This document shows, one piece after another, positions 30,607 through 38,454 of a DNA stretch of 45,190 nucleotides. The stretch's first letter is position 1. Every line of letters starts with the position of its first letter. The position numbers and the translations under genes were made by a program. The notes beneath the pieces are model-generated. The model saw only the letters and a list, made by a program, of their open reading frames with translations. It made no database searches and had not been told where the DNA came from. This DNA comes from Ignavibacteriaceae bacterium (lineage in GTDB: Bacteria > Bacteroidota > Ignavibacteria > Ignavibacteriales > Ignavibacteriaceae): positions 1 to 45,190 of the forward strand of contig WBUK01000020.1 in assembly GCA_008933765.1 (NCBI GenBank), written 5' to 3'.

Positions 30607-32058
30607 TTATTTCATCAAAAGTACTTTTAGGTTTCCGGCAGTTTCGCAGGTTTCGTTAACTAAAGAGAGCCTGACCAAATAAACACCCGATGGGAACGAG
30701 TTCAGCGAAAGTTTTTCCGTAAAACTGCCCGCGGGATGGAACCCGGCTTCCTTTCTCAACACTTCCTTTCCTGAAATATCGTAAACAGTAAGAGTTACAT
30801 TCCCTGCAGTGGGTAACTGATACTCTAATGTAGTGGCGGGGTTAAAAGGATTTGGATACGCAGAAAGCAAAAGTTTTTCAGGCAGACTAATTTCAGTTTC
30901 AACAGATTGCGGTGCCAGATATTTTGTAATTTCCGCCCAAAGTTCGGGGCGTTCCCGGTCGTAGTTAAGCGCCCACATCCCGATTCCCTTCAGGTTTTTG
31001 TTCTTTGCGAATGTATATTTAAGCCCTGTTGCACGATCGTCATCAAACCATACCTGATTGAATTGATTGTTGTTTACGGGAATAATATAATATGCGGTTT
31101 GTGAAGCCGCATGCCACTGCAAACCGTAATTTTGCGATTGTGCCATCGCCGAAGCAAACCTTGGGCTTGCAACAAAGGATGAAATTGTGGCACCAACCTG
31201 GTTTGAGTTTGCAACCCACTCCGCTCCAAAATAGGGTACCCCGAGAACCAATTTTTCAGGTGGACAACCGCCATATTGTACATTAACAGTATTGGTTATG
31301 TTATATGTACCGCCGGTAAGAGGTGCCGGTGGTGCTGTAACGGTGCTGAATGAGCCGGCAAAATCGTAGCCCATGATGAAGATATAGTCGCAAGCAGCAG
31401 CCAAACCGGGTAGTTGCCACCCACTCCAGTTAACAGCAGGTCCCGCAAACGATACTTCTTTACCCGGATGGTTAGTGTGTATATATTGCGTAAGGCTCGC
31501 CATGAAGTTGTTAATTGCAGTTCCTCTGTCGGCAACATACAGAGCTTCAAAATCAACATTTACACCGTCGAAACTGTAAGTGTTAATCAGGTTGGTGAGT
31601 TTGGCAAAGAAATTGTTTTTTGCGGAATCTTTGGTTATAAGAGAATGAATAGAAGCCGGTGCAAAGTTAACCGCAGTAAGAATCATTTTCACCCCTGCTG
31701 TGTGTGCCTGGTTTATCAGGTTCGTCCAGGGCCAGCCGGAGGGATTTGTGATGTTTCCGAGTGAATCAACTTGGAAATCAAAAGCCGCAATGTGCGTTAA
31801 AAGGTCATATTTTATGTTACTCAAGGCGCCGGGATACTCCCAGTAAGGTAAAAAACCGAACACAACTTTCCCGGTTTGTGCGCTTTTATCAAACTGCAGA
31901 GGGATTATCCCGTCGGGTTCTTCAATCATATTTTCAACAGAAACCTTGCCGTATCGGATTTTATCCGCCTGATGAACCGAAATATGGTTTTGCGCAAAAA
32001 GCAGGTTACCCGAAAGCGCTGCCGTAAGTAAAAATGAAGTAAAAATAGTACGCATCAT
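30607..32058 (-). CDS. secreted GH18 glycoside hydrolase with T9SS sorting domain
   Basis: Predicted chitinase- or YaaH-like hydrolase of beta-1,4-GlcNAc polymers. There is a signal peptide (about 1-22), then a GH18 barrel with VVFGFLPYWEY and the catalytic loop FDGVNVDFE, where E171 is the acid and D169 is kept; the first inner aspartate is N167, as in many YaaH-type members. The barrel continues with FIMGYDFAGS and ends with MWALNYDRE. The C-terminal domain (about 399-483) begins with YPNPFNPATT and ends with KVLLMK, the type A T9SS sorting signal, so the enzyme is exported to the cell surface or medium. The start overlaps the upstream NYN gene stop. Confidence 0.9.
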   Translation of the reverse strand: MMRTIFTSFLLTAALSGNLLFAQNHISVHQADKIRYGKVSVENMIEEPDGIIPLQFDKSAQTGKVVFGFLPYWEYPGALSNIKYDLLTHIAAFDFQVDSLGNITNPSGWPWTNLINQAHTAGVKMILTAVNFAPASIHSLITKDSAKNNFFAKLTNLINTYSFDGVNVDFEALYVADRGTAINNFMASLTQYIHTNHPGKEVSFAGPAVNWSGWQLPGLAAACDYIFIMGYDFAGSFSTVTAPPAPLTGGTYNITNTVNVQYGGCPPEKLVLGVPYFGAEWVANSNQVGATISSFVASPRFASAMAQSQNYGLQWHAASQTAYYIIPVNNNQFNQVWFDDDRATGLKYTFAKNKNLKGIGMWALNYDRERPELWAEITKYLAPQSVETEISLPEKLLLSAYPNPFNPATTLEYQLPTAGNVTLTVYDISGKEVLRKEAGFHPAGSFTEKLSLNSFPSGVYLVRLSLVNETCETAGNLKVLLMK

Positions 32059-32513
32059 TTGATTCCAAAAAGTTTTTTAAATTCATCCTGCTGTTTTTCC
32101 AACGAGCTAATCCGTTCGTTTTCTTCTTTTCCCTCGTTGTTCCTGAAATATCTTTTAATAAAATCTTCAGACTTCATTGCTTCGCAATAGCATTTTTTTG
32201 CATAGTTAAACACTTCAAAATCGGAAGAAACCACAACAATATTTCTTGGGTTTTTCGCTCTGTCAATAGCGTTTTTAATCAAAATATCAGCGGGTCGGGC
32301 GTTAGAGTAAACAATTTCAGTTTTATTGGTTCTTATTTTTTCGCCGGCAAATCCGTCCAAAAAGAGGGTAACTTTGTTGTTCGTTTGGTAGAAAACCGAA
32401 TCGAGCCTCAGGGCAAGGTCTTCCCGCACACCGGCTCTGTCGGAGTTCATTCTACTGCTGAGTGATGGAACTTTGCCCATCAGGTTATTACCGTCAATAA
32501 AGAAAATTTTCAT
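32055..32513 (-). CDS. NYN-domain RNase-like protein (YacP/Rae1 type)
   Basis: A 152-residue PIN-like nuclease of the NYN/YacP family. Acidic residues that would hold metal lie in FFIDGNNLMG, TLFLDGFAG and VVVSSDFEV, and ARPADILIKNAID matches the family core. The C-terminal KKLFGIK follows a coiled tail. A longer frame reaches 32630, but the extra 39 residues come from a tandem-repeat spacer and look non-coding, so the ATG at 32513 is chosen. In Bacillus the relative Rae1 cleaves mRNA in the ribosome; the target here is unknown. Confidence 0.8.
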   Translation of the reverse strand: MKIFFIDGNNLMGKVPSLSSRMNSDRAGVREDLALRLDSVFYQTNNKVTLFLDGFAGEKIRTNKTEIVYSNARPADILIKNAIDRAKNPRNIVVVSSDFEVFNYAKKCYCEAMKSEDFIKRYFRNNEGKEENERISSLEKQQDEFKKLFGIK

Positions 32514-32564
32514 ATCTAATCCGCAAAGTTGCTCATTTTTTTCGGTTCTGCAAAGCAACAGGCT

Positions 32565-32730
32565 CAAATTACCACAGGTCATAAATTTGCATACTAAGGG
32601 GGGGGGTAAAAATCTTTGCAACCGAAGCAACCGCGCAAATTACCGCAGGTCATAAATTTGCGTACTAAGGGTGTGGTAAAAATCTTTGCAACCGAAACAA
32701 CCGCGCAAATTACCGCAGGTCATAAATTTG
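32565..32730. repeat. 70/71-bp tandem repeat, 2 full copies plus a partial
   Basis: Copy 1 spans 32565-32635, copy 2 spans 32636-32705, and a partial third covers 32706-32730. They are nearly identical, except that copy 1 has a run of nine G where copy 2 reads GGGTGTGG. Each unit contains CGCAAAT and ATTTGCG in inverted orientation. The array lies in the divergent region between the NYN and sppA genes; a degenerate unit may precede it near 32545. Confidence 0.92.
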
Positions 32731-32799
32731 TGCCGCAACCCGTCGGAATTTTTTATATTAGCATTCCGTTTTAACACAAATTAAACTTTCGACGATGAT

Positions 32800-34617
32800 A
32801 TGATTACAAACAGCCAAATTCCTCCGTATAGCCCTAAACCGCGCAGCGGGGTAAAAGATTTTTTTCTTACCATGTTCGCCTCGATGTTTGGTTTTATCTT
32901 AGCTCAGGTGGCGCTTTTTCTCTTCCTTTTTGGAATCATTCTTGTTCTCGCAGCTTCCGCAGGCTCTGGTGAAGTGTCGGTCAAAAGTAACTCCATTCTG
33001 AAGATCACTATGGATCAGGAAATTATTGATTCACAACGGGATGAAACTGATTTTCTGACCTCACTTCTGCAGGATGAGACAGGAAAGAAAAACAGCCTGC
33101 AGGAATATCTGAACGCAATAAATACTGCTGCCGGTGATGACAACATTAAGGCTATTTATCTTGAACTTTCCGACCCCAATTCCAATCTGACAAATCTTCA
33201 GGAAATCTGGGATGCCTTGGCTGAATTCAAAAAGACCGGTAAGAAAATATTTGCTTACTCGGATGCCTACAGCGCACGCGGTTTATACATGGCTTCGGTT
33301 GCCGATAAAATTTGGCTTAACCCGCAGGGAAGTGTGCTTTTTAAGGGGCTTGGGATGGAAATTCCAATGTTTGGACCTCTTCTGAACGCGCTCGGTGTGG
33401 AAGCTCAGGTAACAAAAGTGGGCAAATACAAAAGCGCGGTTGAACCTTACACTCTGCAAAAAGCAACGGAAGAAAACAGAACTCAACTGAAAGCCTGGGC
33501 TGGGGGGTTATGGAACTCGTACCTTCAGAAAATTTCCGCAAAAACAAAATTGGATAATACACGGCTGAACCAAATTGCCGACTCGCTAACCTCTTTCGAC
33601 CCGAAAGCTGCCATGAACTATGGGCTGGTTGATACTTTAATTTACAGACACGAAATTAAAGACAAAATAAGAGACGAGTTAAATCAAAATGACGACCCCA
33701 ATTATATTTCATTCAGTGACTATTTAACCACCGGCGCCGGGCAGTTTAAGTATGTGAATTCCGATGAGGTCAGAATTATCTACGCTGAAGGTACAATAAT
33801 ATCCGGAGAGAGTACCGACACAGAGATAGGGAGTGATACATTTGTTGAAGCTGTTAAAGACGCAACTGAGGACGAGTCTGTCAAAGCGGTTGTTCTGCGC
33901 GTTAACTCGCCGGGCGGTGATGCTTTGGCAAGCGATATAATGTACCGTCAACTGCAGTTGTTAAAGGCAAAAAAACCTCTGATCATCTCGATGGGTAATT
34001 ATGCCGCTTCCGGAGGGTATTATATTTCAGCACCGGGCACAGTGGTTGTTGCATCACCAAACACAATCACCGGTTCCATCGGTGTTTACGGGCTGCACTT
34101 CAACCTGAAAAATTTAATGAACAACAAGTTGGGCATATTTTTCGATACAGTTAAAACGAACAAATACTCAGATTTCATGTCTTCAAGCAGGCAACTTTCG
34201 CCTTACGAGTTGGAAGTGCTGCAAAAAAGTGTTGACAGGGTTTACGATACCTTCACCGGGTTGGTGGCGACCGACAGAAAACTTAGCTTAGAAAAGGTGG
34301 AAGAGATTGCGCAAGGGCGCATTTGGTTTGCACCCGATGCTTTGCAAAACGGTTTGGTGGATACCCTCGGCGGGTTGAGGGATGCAATAAAAATTGCGGC
34401 TGAAAGCGCCGGGCTATATAAGTATTCGGTTACTTATACAAGCACTTCTGAATCGTTTTTTAAAAAATTGTTCAGGAGTATGAATGTTAAAACCCGCGGG
34501 ATTCTGTATCAATCGAAAGTCTCTGATAAGTTGCAACCTTTCTTACAGGAGATTGACCGTGCCGAAAAGTTGAACGGGGTACTAATGCTGATGCCCTATA
34601 AACCGGTCTTTTTCTGA
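32800..34617 (+). CDS. sppA: signal peptide peptidase SppA, long form
   Basis: Membrane-anchored serine protease that digests leftover signal peptides. A cytoplasmic N-terminus is followed by one membrane helix (about 28-53), then two tandem ClpP-like domains. The Ser/Lys dyad of the 67-kDa form is present: K211 in GKYKSAVEP in the first half and S404 in NYAASGGYYIS in the second. At 605 residues it matches the long Escherichia coli-type enzyme. Its promoter should lie in the short space after the repeat array. Confidence 0.94.
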   Translation: MITNSQIPPYSPKPRSGVKDFFLTMFASMFGFILAQVALFLFLFGIILVLAASAGSGEVSVKSNSILKITMDQEIIDSQRDETDFLTSLLQDETGKKNSLQEYLNAINTAAGDDNIKAIYLELSDPNSNLTNLQEIWDALAEFKKTGKKIFAYSDAYSARGLYMASVADKIWLNPQGSVLFKGLGMEIPMFGPLLNALGVEAQVTKVGKYKSAVEPYTLQKATEENRTQLKAWAGGLWNSYLQKISAKTKLDNTRLNQIADSLTSFDPKAAMNYGLVDTLIYRHEIKDKIRDELNQNDDPNYISFSDYLTTGAGQFKYVNSDEVRIIYAEGTIISGESTDTEIGSDTFVEAVKDATEDESVKAVVLRVNSPGGDALASDIMYRQLQLLKAKKPLIISMGNYAASGGYYISAPGTVVVASPNTITGSIGVYGLHFNLKNLMNNKLGIFFDTVKTNKYSDFMSSSRQLSPYELEVLQKSVDRVYDTFTGLVATDRKLSLEKVEEIAQGRIWFAPDALQNGLVDTLGGLRDAIKIAAESAGLYKYSVTYTSTSESFFKKLFRSMNVKTRGILYQSKVSDKLQPFLQEIDRAEKLNGVLMLMPYKPVFF

Positions 34618-34737
34618 GTTAACAGTATAATCTGAAAGGGATTAGTAAATGTTTTCCGAACAGGGGGAAAAGAATGTTGAAATTCTTCGGAACCGTTTTC
34701 AAATTGATTATTTACTATATTTAAAGTTCGGATATTT

Positions 34738-35199
34738 TTGATTTTGAAATTGGAACAGGCAACTACCAGGATACTTTTAAGGAACCGAAAGGCGCATTTC
34801 GAATATACAATCGTTCAATCGTTTGAAGCCGGAATTGCACTCGTCGGAACCGAAGTTAAAGCGCTCCGTGCCGGAAAAGGTAACATGACAGACGGGTTCG
34901 TCGAAATCATTAACGGTGAAGCGTGGCTTAAAAGTGTTCACATTTCCGAGTATTCGCAGGGTAATATAAACAATCACGACCCGTTCAGGGATCGAAAACT
35001 TCTGCTGAACGGCGTGGAAATCAGAAAACTTAACCAAAGGGTTAAAGAAAAAGGGTACACTATTGTGCCTCTTTCTCTCTACTTGAAGAACGGCAAGGTG
35101 AAAGTCGAGATCGCTTTAGTAAAAGGTAAAAAACTTTACGATAAACGAGAAGCCATTGCAAAGAAGGACATGGAGAGGGAGAACCGCAGAAAAGAATAA
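34738..35199 (+). CDS. smpB: SmpB, tmRNA-binding protein
   Basis: Partner of tmRNA in rescue of stalled ribosomes. The core [18 protein letters not shown], the [14 protein letters not shown] loop and the basic tail with [11 protein letters not shown] are diagnostic, and length (about 153) is right. No ATG is available: an upstream stop at 34705 leaves only TTG codons at 34738, 34744 and 34750. I take the first, but any of them could be used. tmRNA itself is not in the window. The pyruvoyl arginine decarboxylase gene follows after 36 bases, possibly in one operon. Confidence 0.93.
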   Translation: MILKLEQATTRILLRNRKAHFEYTIVQSFEAGIALVGTEVKALRAGKGNMTDGFVEIINGEAWLKSVHISEYSQGNINNHDPFRDRKLLLNGVEIRKLNQRVKEKGYTIVPLSLYLKNGKVKVEIALVKGKKLYDKREAIAKKDMERENRRKE

Positions 35200-35235
35200 G
35201 ATTTTGTAATTCAAAAATAGAGGAAGGAGAAAAAG

Positions 35236-35781
35236 GTGTTCGTACCTTCTCGTATCTTTTTCACTAAAGGCGTTGGGAGACATAAAGATTATCTCGCGTC
35301 TTTCGAACTCGCACTGCGCGGTGCAGGAATTGAAATGTGCAATCTTGTAACCGTAAGCAGTATTTTTCCGCCTGACTGTAAACGAATTTCTAAAGAAGAA
35401 GGATTAAAATATCTTAAACCGGGTCAGATCACTTTTTGTGTAATGGCTCGAAATCAAACCAACGAACCGAACAGGCTGATTGCCTCTTCTATTGGTGTGG
35501 CTATTCCCGCTGATAAAAGCCTCTATGGCTATCTTTCAGAGCATCACCCGTATGGTGAGCCGGAAAAGATTGCCGGCGAGTATGCTGAAGATTTAGCTGC
35601 TACTATGCTGGCAACTACTCTTGGCATCGATTTTAATCCTGAAGTTGACTGGAGTGAGAGGGAGAACATCTACAAAATGTCCGGTAAGATTGTTCGCTCG
35701 TTCAATGTTACTCAATCGGCTGAAGGGCATAAAAACGGCTTGTGGACAACGGTTCTGGCAGCGGCAATTCTTCTGCCGTAA
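35236..35781 (+). CDS. pdaD: pyruvoyl-dependent arginine decarboxylase
   Basis: Converts arginine to agmatine, the first step to putrescine and spermidine. The proenzyme should self-cleave between S41 and S42 in [10 protein letters not shown], leaving a pyruvoyl group on the alpha chain. The N-terminal [13 protein letters not shown] and the later GVAIPADKS and [11 protein letters not shown] fit the PvlArgDC family of archaea, Chlorobi and Chlamydiae. At 181 residues it is typical. The start is GTG with a strong GGAAGGAG site. A strong terminator follows. Confidence 0.92.
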   Translation: MFVPSRIFFTKGVGRHKDYLASFELALRGAGIEMCNLVTVSSIFPPDCKRISKEEGLKYLKPGQITFCVMARNQTNEPNRLIASSIGVAIPADKSLYGYLSEHHPYGEPEKIAGEYAEDLAATMLATTLGIDFNPEVDWSERENIYKMSGKIVRSFNVTQSAEGHKNGLWTTVLAAAILLP

Positions 35782-35792
35782 CGGATTATAAA

Positions 35793-35849
35793 GCCCGTGT
35801 TTGTTTTACAACATCTTTTGGTTGTTAAAAAAGCACGGGCGCTTTTTTT
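35793..35849 (+). terminator. rho-independent terminator after pdaD
   Basis: GCCCGTG (35793-35799) pairs with CACGGGC (35834-35840), with an inner ACAAC/GTTGT helix, followed by GC and seven T. It ends the smpB-pdaD unit. Confidence 0.9.
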
Positions 35850-35867
35850 CAACATAAACGGAGGTTT

Positions 35868-36434
35868 ATGGCACCATATCTGATTTATTTACTCTCAATT
35901 ATGAGTTCCTTGAACTCGGCACCTCCGGGGGAAAATTTTTTTACGCTACACAAAGACTATATGGAAAATGTGTACAAACTGCCTGAAGGCGTTGCTATCA
36001 GCGATGAATATAAAATGCCAACCGTCTCTGCAGATAAAGCTACCGTAAATAGTTTGATTAAACTTTCTGCTAATTATTTAGGGTATCCTTATGTGTGGGG
36101 TGGAACAACAGAGCGAGGTTTCGATTGTTCAGGCTTTGTTTATTTCCTTTTCAATAAAATTGGTAAGCCGATTCCAAGAATGCCCGCTGACCAGTGCCTC
36201 AGGGGCGATGATATTAAATTTCAGGATATCGAACCCGGCGACCTGATCTTCTTCAGTGGCTCTAACTCTAATTCTAAATGGATTGGGCATGTGGGGATGG
36301 CTTTCGACCGCGACTCCAACGGCAACATTCGCTTCATTCACGCCGAAAGTAAGAGAACCGGCGTGATTATTACTTCTTTGGAGCAGCAATATTATAAAAA
36401 ACGCTTTATAAGAGCAACCAGAATAATTAAATAA
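35868..36434 (+). CDS. NlpC/P60 cysteine peptidase
   Basis: Cell wall hydrolase that probably cleaves D-Glu-meso-DAP bonds. The catalytic triad is visible: C87 in GFDCSGFV, H141 in WIGHVGMA and a third residue near H158 (FIHAES). The PYVWGGT stretch before the cysteine is typical. The N-terminus has a short hydrophobic segment (about 2-14), perhaps a signal peptide, though it lacks early basic residues. A GGAGG ribosome site precedes the ATG. The lipoprotein gene follows after 11 bases, so the two are likely co-transcribed. Confidence 0.88.
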   Translation: MAPYLIYLLSIMSSLNSAPPGENFFTLHKDYMENVYKLPEGVAISDEYKMPTVSADKATVNSLIKLSANYLGYPYVWGGTTERGFDCSGFVYFLFNKIGKPIPRMPADQCLRGDDIKFQDIEPGDLIFFSGSNSNSKWIGHVGMAFDRDSNGNIRFIHAESKRTGVIITSLEQQYYKKRFIRATRIIK

Positions 36435-36445
36435 CCGGAAATCCA

Positions 36446-37693
36446 ATGAAAAAACCAAAAAGGCATTTCTTTTCCTCGATCATTTTTTTGATCTTTTTAT
36501 TTTCTCTTTCTTTCATCGGGTGCGAGCAAAAGGCTAAAGCCGACGATAACCTGCCGCCGACGAATTCGGCAGCAAAAAATGACTCTACAGAAAACACTGA
36601 TAAAAAACGACAGCCGGAGTCATACGACCCCTCGAAATACAGCGCGGTTTATGACGACATGGCGAAGTTTTTTGCCGGTGTTCCAACTGATTCAACCGGC
36701 AGTTTTGCCGGTTTGTTCAACACTAACACCTGGAAAGCACACGCTCAAAGGTTCAGTGCGAGCTGGGCTGGGTTGGAAAATAAAAGACTGGCACCTATCA
36801 GGAAATGGGCTGAGACCGAACTGGCGGATATTTCGCCGGATACTAAAACACTGTTCTATCCTTTCGGGGGACCCGATTTTCTGTTTGCGGCTACTTTTTT
36901 CCCAAATTTTGAAAACTATGTTCTGATTGGGTTAGAACCGGTTGGGCAGCTGCCTGATTTAAATACTCTTAGCCCAGGAGTCTTAAGTTCTTACTTAACC
37001 AGTATGCAGGGTTCGCTTAGAACTTTAGTAACCGGTGGGTTCTTTAAAACCAGAGATATGGCGAGCGATTTCCTTCCCGGCAGGGTTAACGGTACCGTCC
37101 CTGTTCTCTTGATTTTCCTCGCAAAAACCAATCATAAAGTGCTGGACATCGAGTATATTAAGATGGATGGCAAAGGTAAGCTTTCGTACGAAAAAGCAGA
37201 TTTTGGCGCCGCTAAACAGAAAACCCGATACGACGGTGTGATGATTAAATTCACCGATAAAAACGCCAAAATTGTGAAAAAACTCTATTTCTTCAGCACG
37301 AACCTTGCAAATGACGGGTTCCCGAAAAAACCGGAATTTCAGGAGTTTATCCGGTCTCTGAAACCTTTTGCCTCGATGGCTAAAGCGGCTTCATACCTGA
37401 TGCATCAGCCTGCTTTCAGTGGGATACGGGATTTTGTTGTATCGGAAGCTAATTATATGGTTGAAGAAGACAGCGGCATTCCGATCAGATATTTCAAAGA
37501 CAGCGACTGGGAAAAGAGGTTCTACGGTGTTTATTCCGCCCCAATTCCACTTTTTGCAAACCATGTTCAGAAAGATCTTCAAGCCGCTTACAGAAACAAA
37601 GCTGAAGTTCGCCCGCTGCCTTTCGGGCTTGGTTATTACTGGGAGCCGGGGCGCAGCAATTTATTGTTCGCTATTAGAAAAAATGGGAAATAA
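36446..37693 (+). CDS. lipoprotein of unknown function
   Basis: A 415-residue lipoprotein: basic start, hydrophobic stretch and lipobox SFIGC (C26). An Asn/Ser/Thr/Lys-rich linker (about 30-65) follows, then a globular part with FYPFGGPDFLFAATFFP and YVLIGLEPVG. I have a vague memory of similar hypothetical proteins in other phyla but know no function. No catalytic motif is seen. It is placed after an NlpC/P60 peptidase, so an envelope role is plausible. Confidence 0.75.
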   Translation: MKKPKRHFFSSIIFLIFLFSLSFIGCEQKAKADDNLPPTNSAAKNDSTENTDKKRQPESYDPSKYSAVYDDMAKFFAGVPTDSTGSFAGLFNTNTWKAHAQRFSASWAGLENKRLAPIRKWAETELADISPDTKTLFYPFGGPDFLFAATFFPNFENYVLIGLEPVGQLPDLNTLSPGVLSSYLTSMQGSLRTLVTGGFFKTRDMASDFLPGRVNGTVPVLLIFLAKTNHKVLDIEYIKMDGKGKLSYEKADFGAAKQKTRYDGVMIKFTDKNAKIVKKLYFFSTNLANDGFPKKPEFQEFIRSLKPFASMAKAASYLMHQPAFSGIRDFVVSEANYMVEEDSGIPIRYFKDSDWEKRFYGVYSAPIPLFANHVQKDLQAAYRNKAEVRPLPFGLGYYWEPGRSNLLFAIRKNGK

Positions 37694-37774
37694 ACAGCCG
37701 GATTAACCTTTAGTTTTTCCCGGTTCGCCGGCAAAGAATCAATAAAAAACTGAAGAAAAAATATTTGCCGATAG

Positions 37775-37884
37775 AATTGAACTGCAGGATATTTGACGGA
37801 AAAATACCCACAGTTAAAAAATTGAACTGCAGGATATTTGACGGAAAAATACCCGGTGGCAAAGAATGAACTGCAGAATACCCG
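37775..37884. repeat. 45-bp-period tandem repeat between convergent genes
   Basis: A 35-base block at 37775-37809 recurs perfectly at 37820-37854, and a shortened copy (TGAACTGCAG then AATACCCG) occupies about 37866-37884. All contain AACTGCAG and ATACCC. The array sits between the 3' ends of the lipoprotein and TPR genes. Confidence 0.92.
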
Positions 37885-37896
37885 ACAGTGAAAAAT

Positions 37897-38391
37897 CTAT
37901 CTGCAATATTTAGAGAGAGAATCGGCGGCTGATGTCTCGCCAAGGGCGTTTGCTTCTTCAAAAGCGGCACACGCCCTTTCTTTTTCCCCTTTGCCGGCTT
38001 TAATGCTTCCGAACATCAGATAAACGGTTGGTTTTTTATCATTTAAGTAAACGGCTTTCTCCAAGTAAATTTCTGCCGATGAAAGCTCGTTTTTCATGTA
38101 ATAAGCCTGCCCGAGCAAAGCAGCCACCCCTGCGATATTGGGGTTTCTACCCTGAACTTCCTGCAATTTATTAAGCGCCAAATCCGTTTTCCCCTCTTTC
38201 AGCAAAGCTTCCGCTTCTTTCAGCCCTTTTTTATCAGTCTCAATTTTGGTTTTAGATTCCAGCTCAATCTGTTTCTTAAGGAACTCTTTTTCCTCGTTAA
38301 GCCGGGCTTTTTTATAGAAAGTGTAAATTACAACAAGCTGCACTACAGCAGCAAAGATCAAAAAGATCGCCAGTTTCCTGTTTTTTTTCAT
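37897..38391 (-). CDS. membrane-anchored TPR protein
   Basis: A 164-residue protein with a basic start (MKKNRK), one membrane helix (about 6-24), a charged coiled coil (about 28-60) and two to three TPR-like helices (residues about 60-160: AEALLKEGKTDLALNKL, then GQAYYMKNELSSAEIYLEKA). TPRs bind protein partners; no partner is evident. A longer frame starting at 38538 runs through the neighbour's coding region and is rejected; the ATG at 38391 fits. It is divergent from the amidase-like gene, sharing a 63-base promoter region. Confidence 0.78.
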   Translation of the reverse strand: MKKNRKLAIFLIFAAVVQLVVIYTFYKKARLNEEKEFLKKQIELESKTKIETDKKGLKEAEALLKEGKTDLALNKLQEVQGRNPNIAGVAALLGQAYYMKNELSSAEIYLEKAVYLNDKKPTVYLMFGSIKAGKGEKERACAAFEEANALGETSAADSLSKYCR

Positions 38392-38454
38392 TCTCTTTTG
38401 TAAGTTAAAGGAATTAATTTTGAAAAATATCAAACCAAATATAAGAGTAAACAA

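Noticed and set aside
32514..32630. N-terminal extension of the NYN gene
   Set aside because: It runs through the tandem-repeat spacer, and the family motif begins right at the ATG at 32513.
32565..32730. CRISPR-like array
   Set aside because: 70-base units are directly adjacent and lack unique spacers.
34618..34737. tmRNA gene next to smpB
   Set aside because: The gap is too short and lacks the tRNA-like ends and tag frame.
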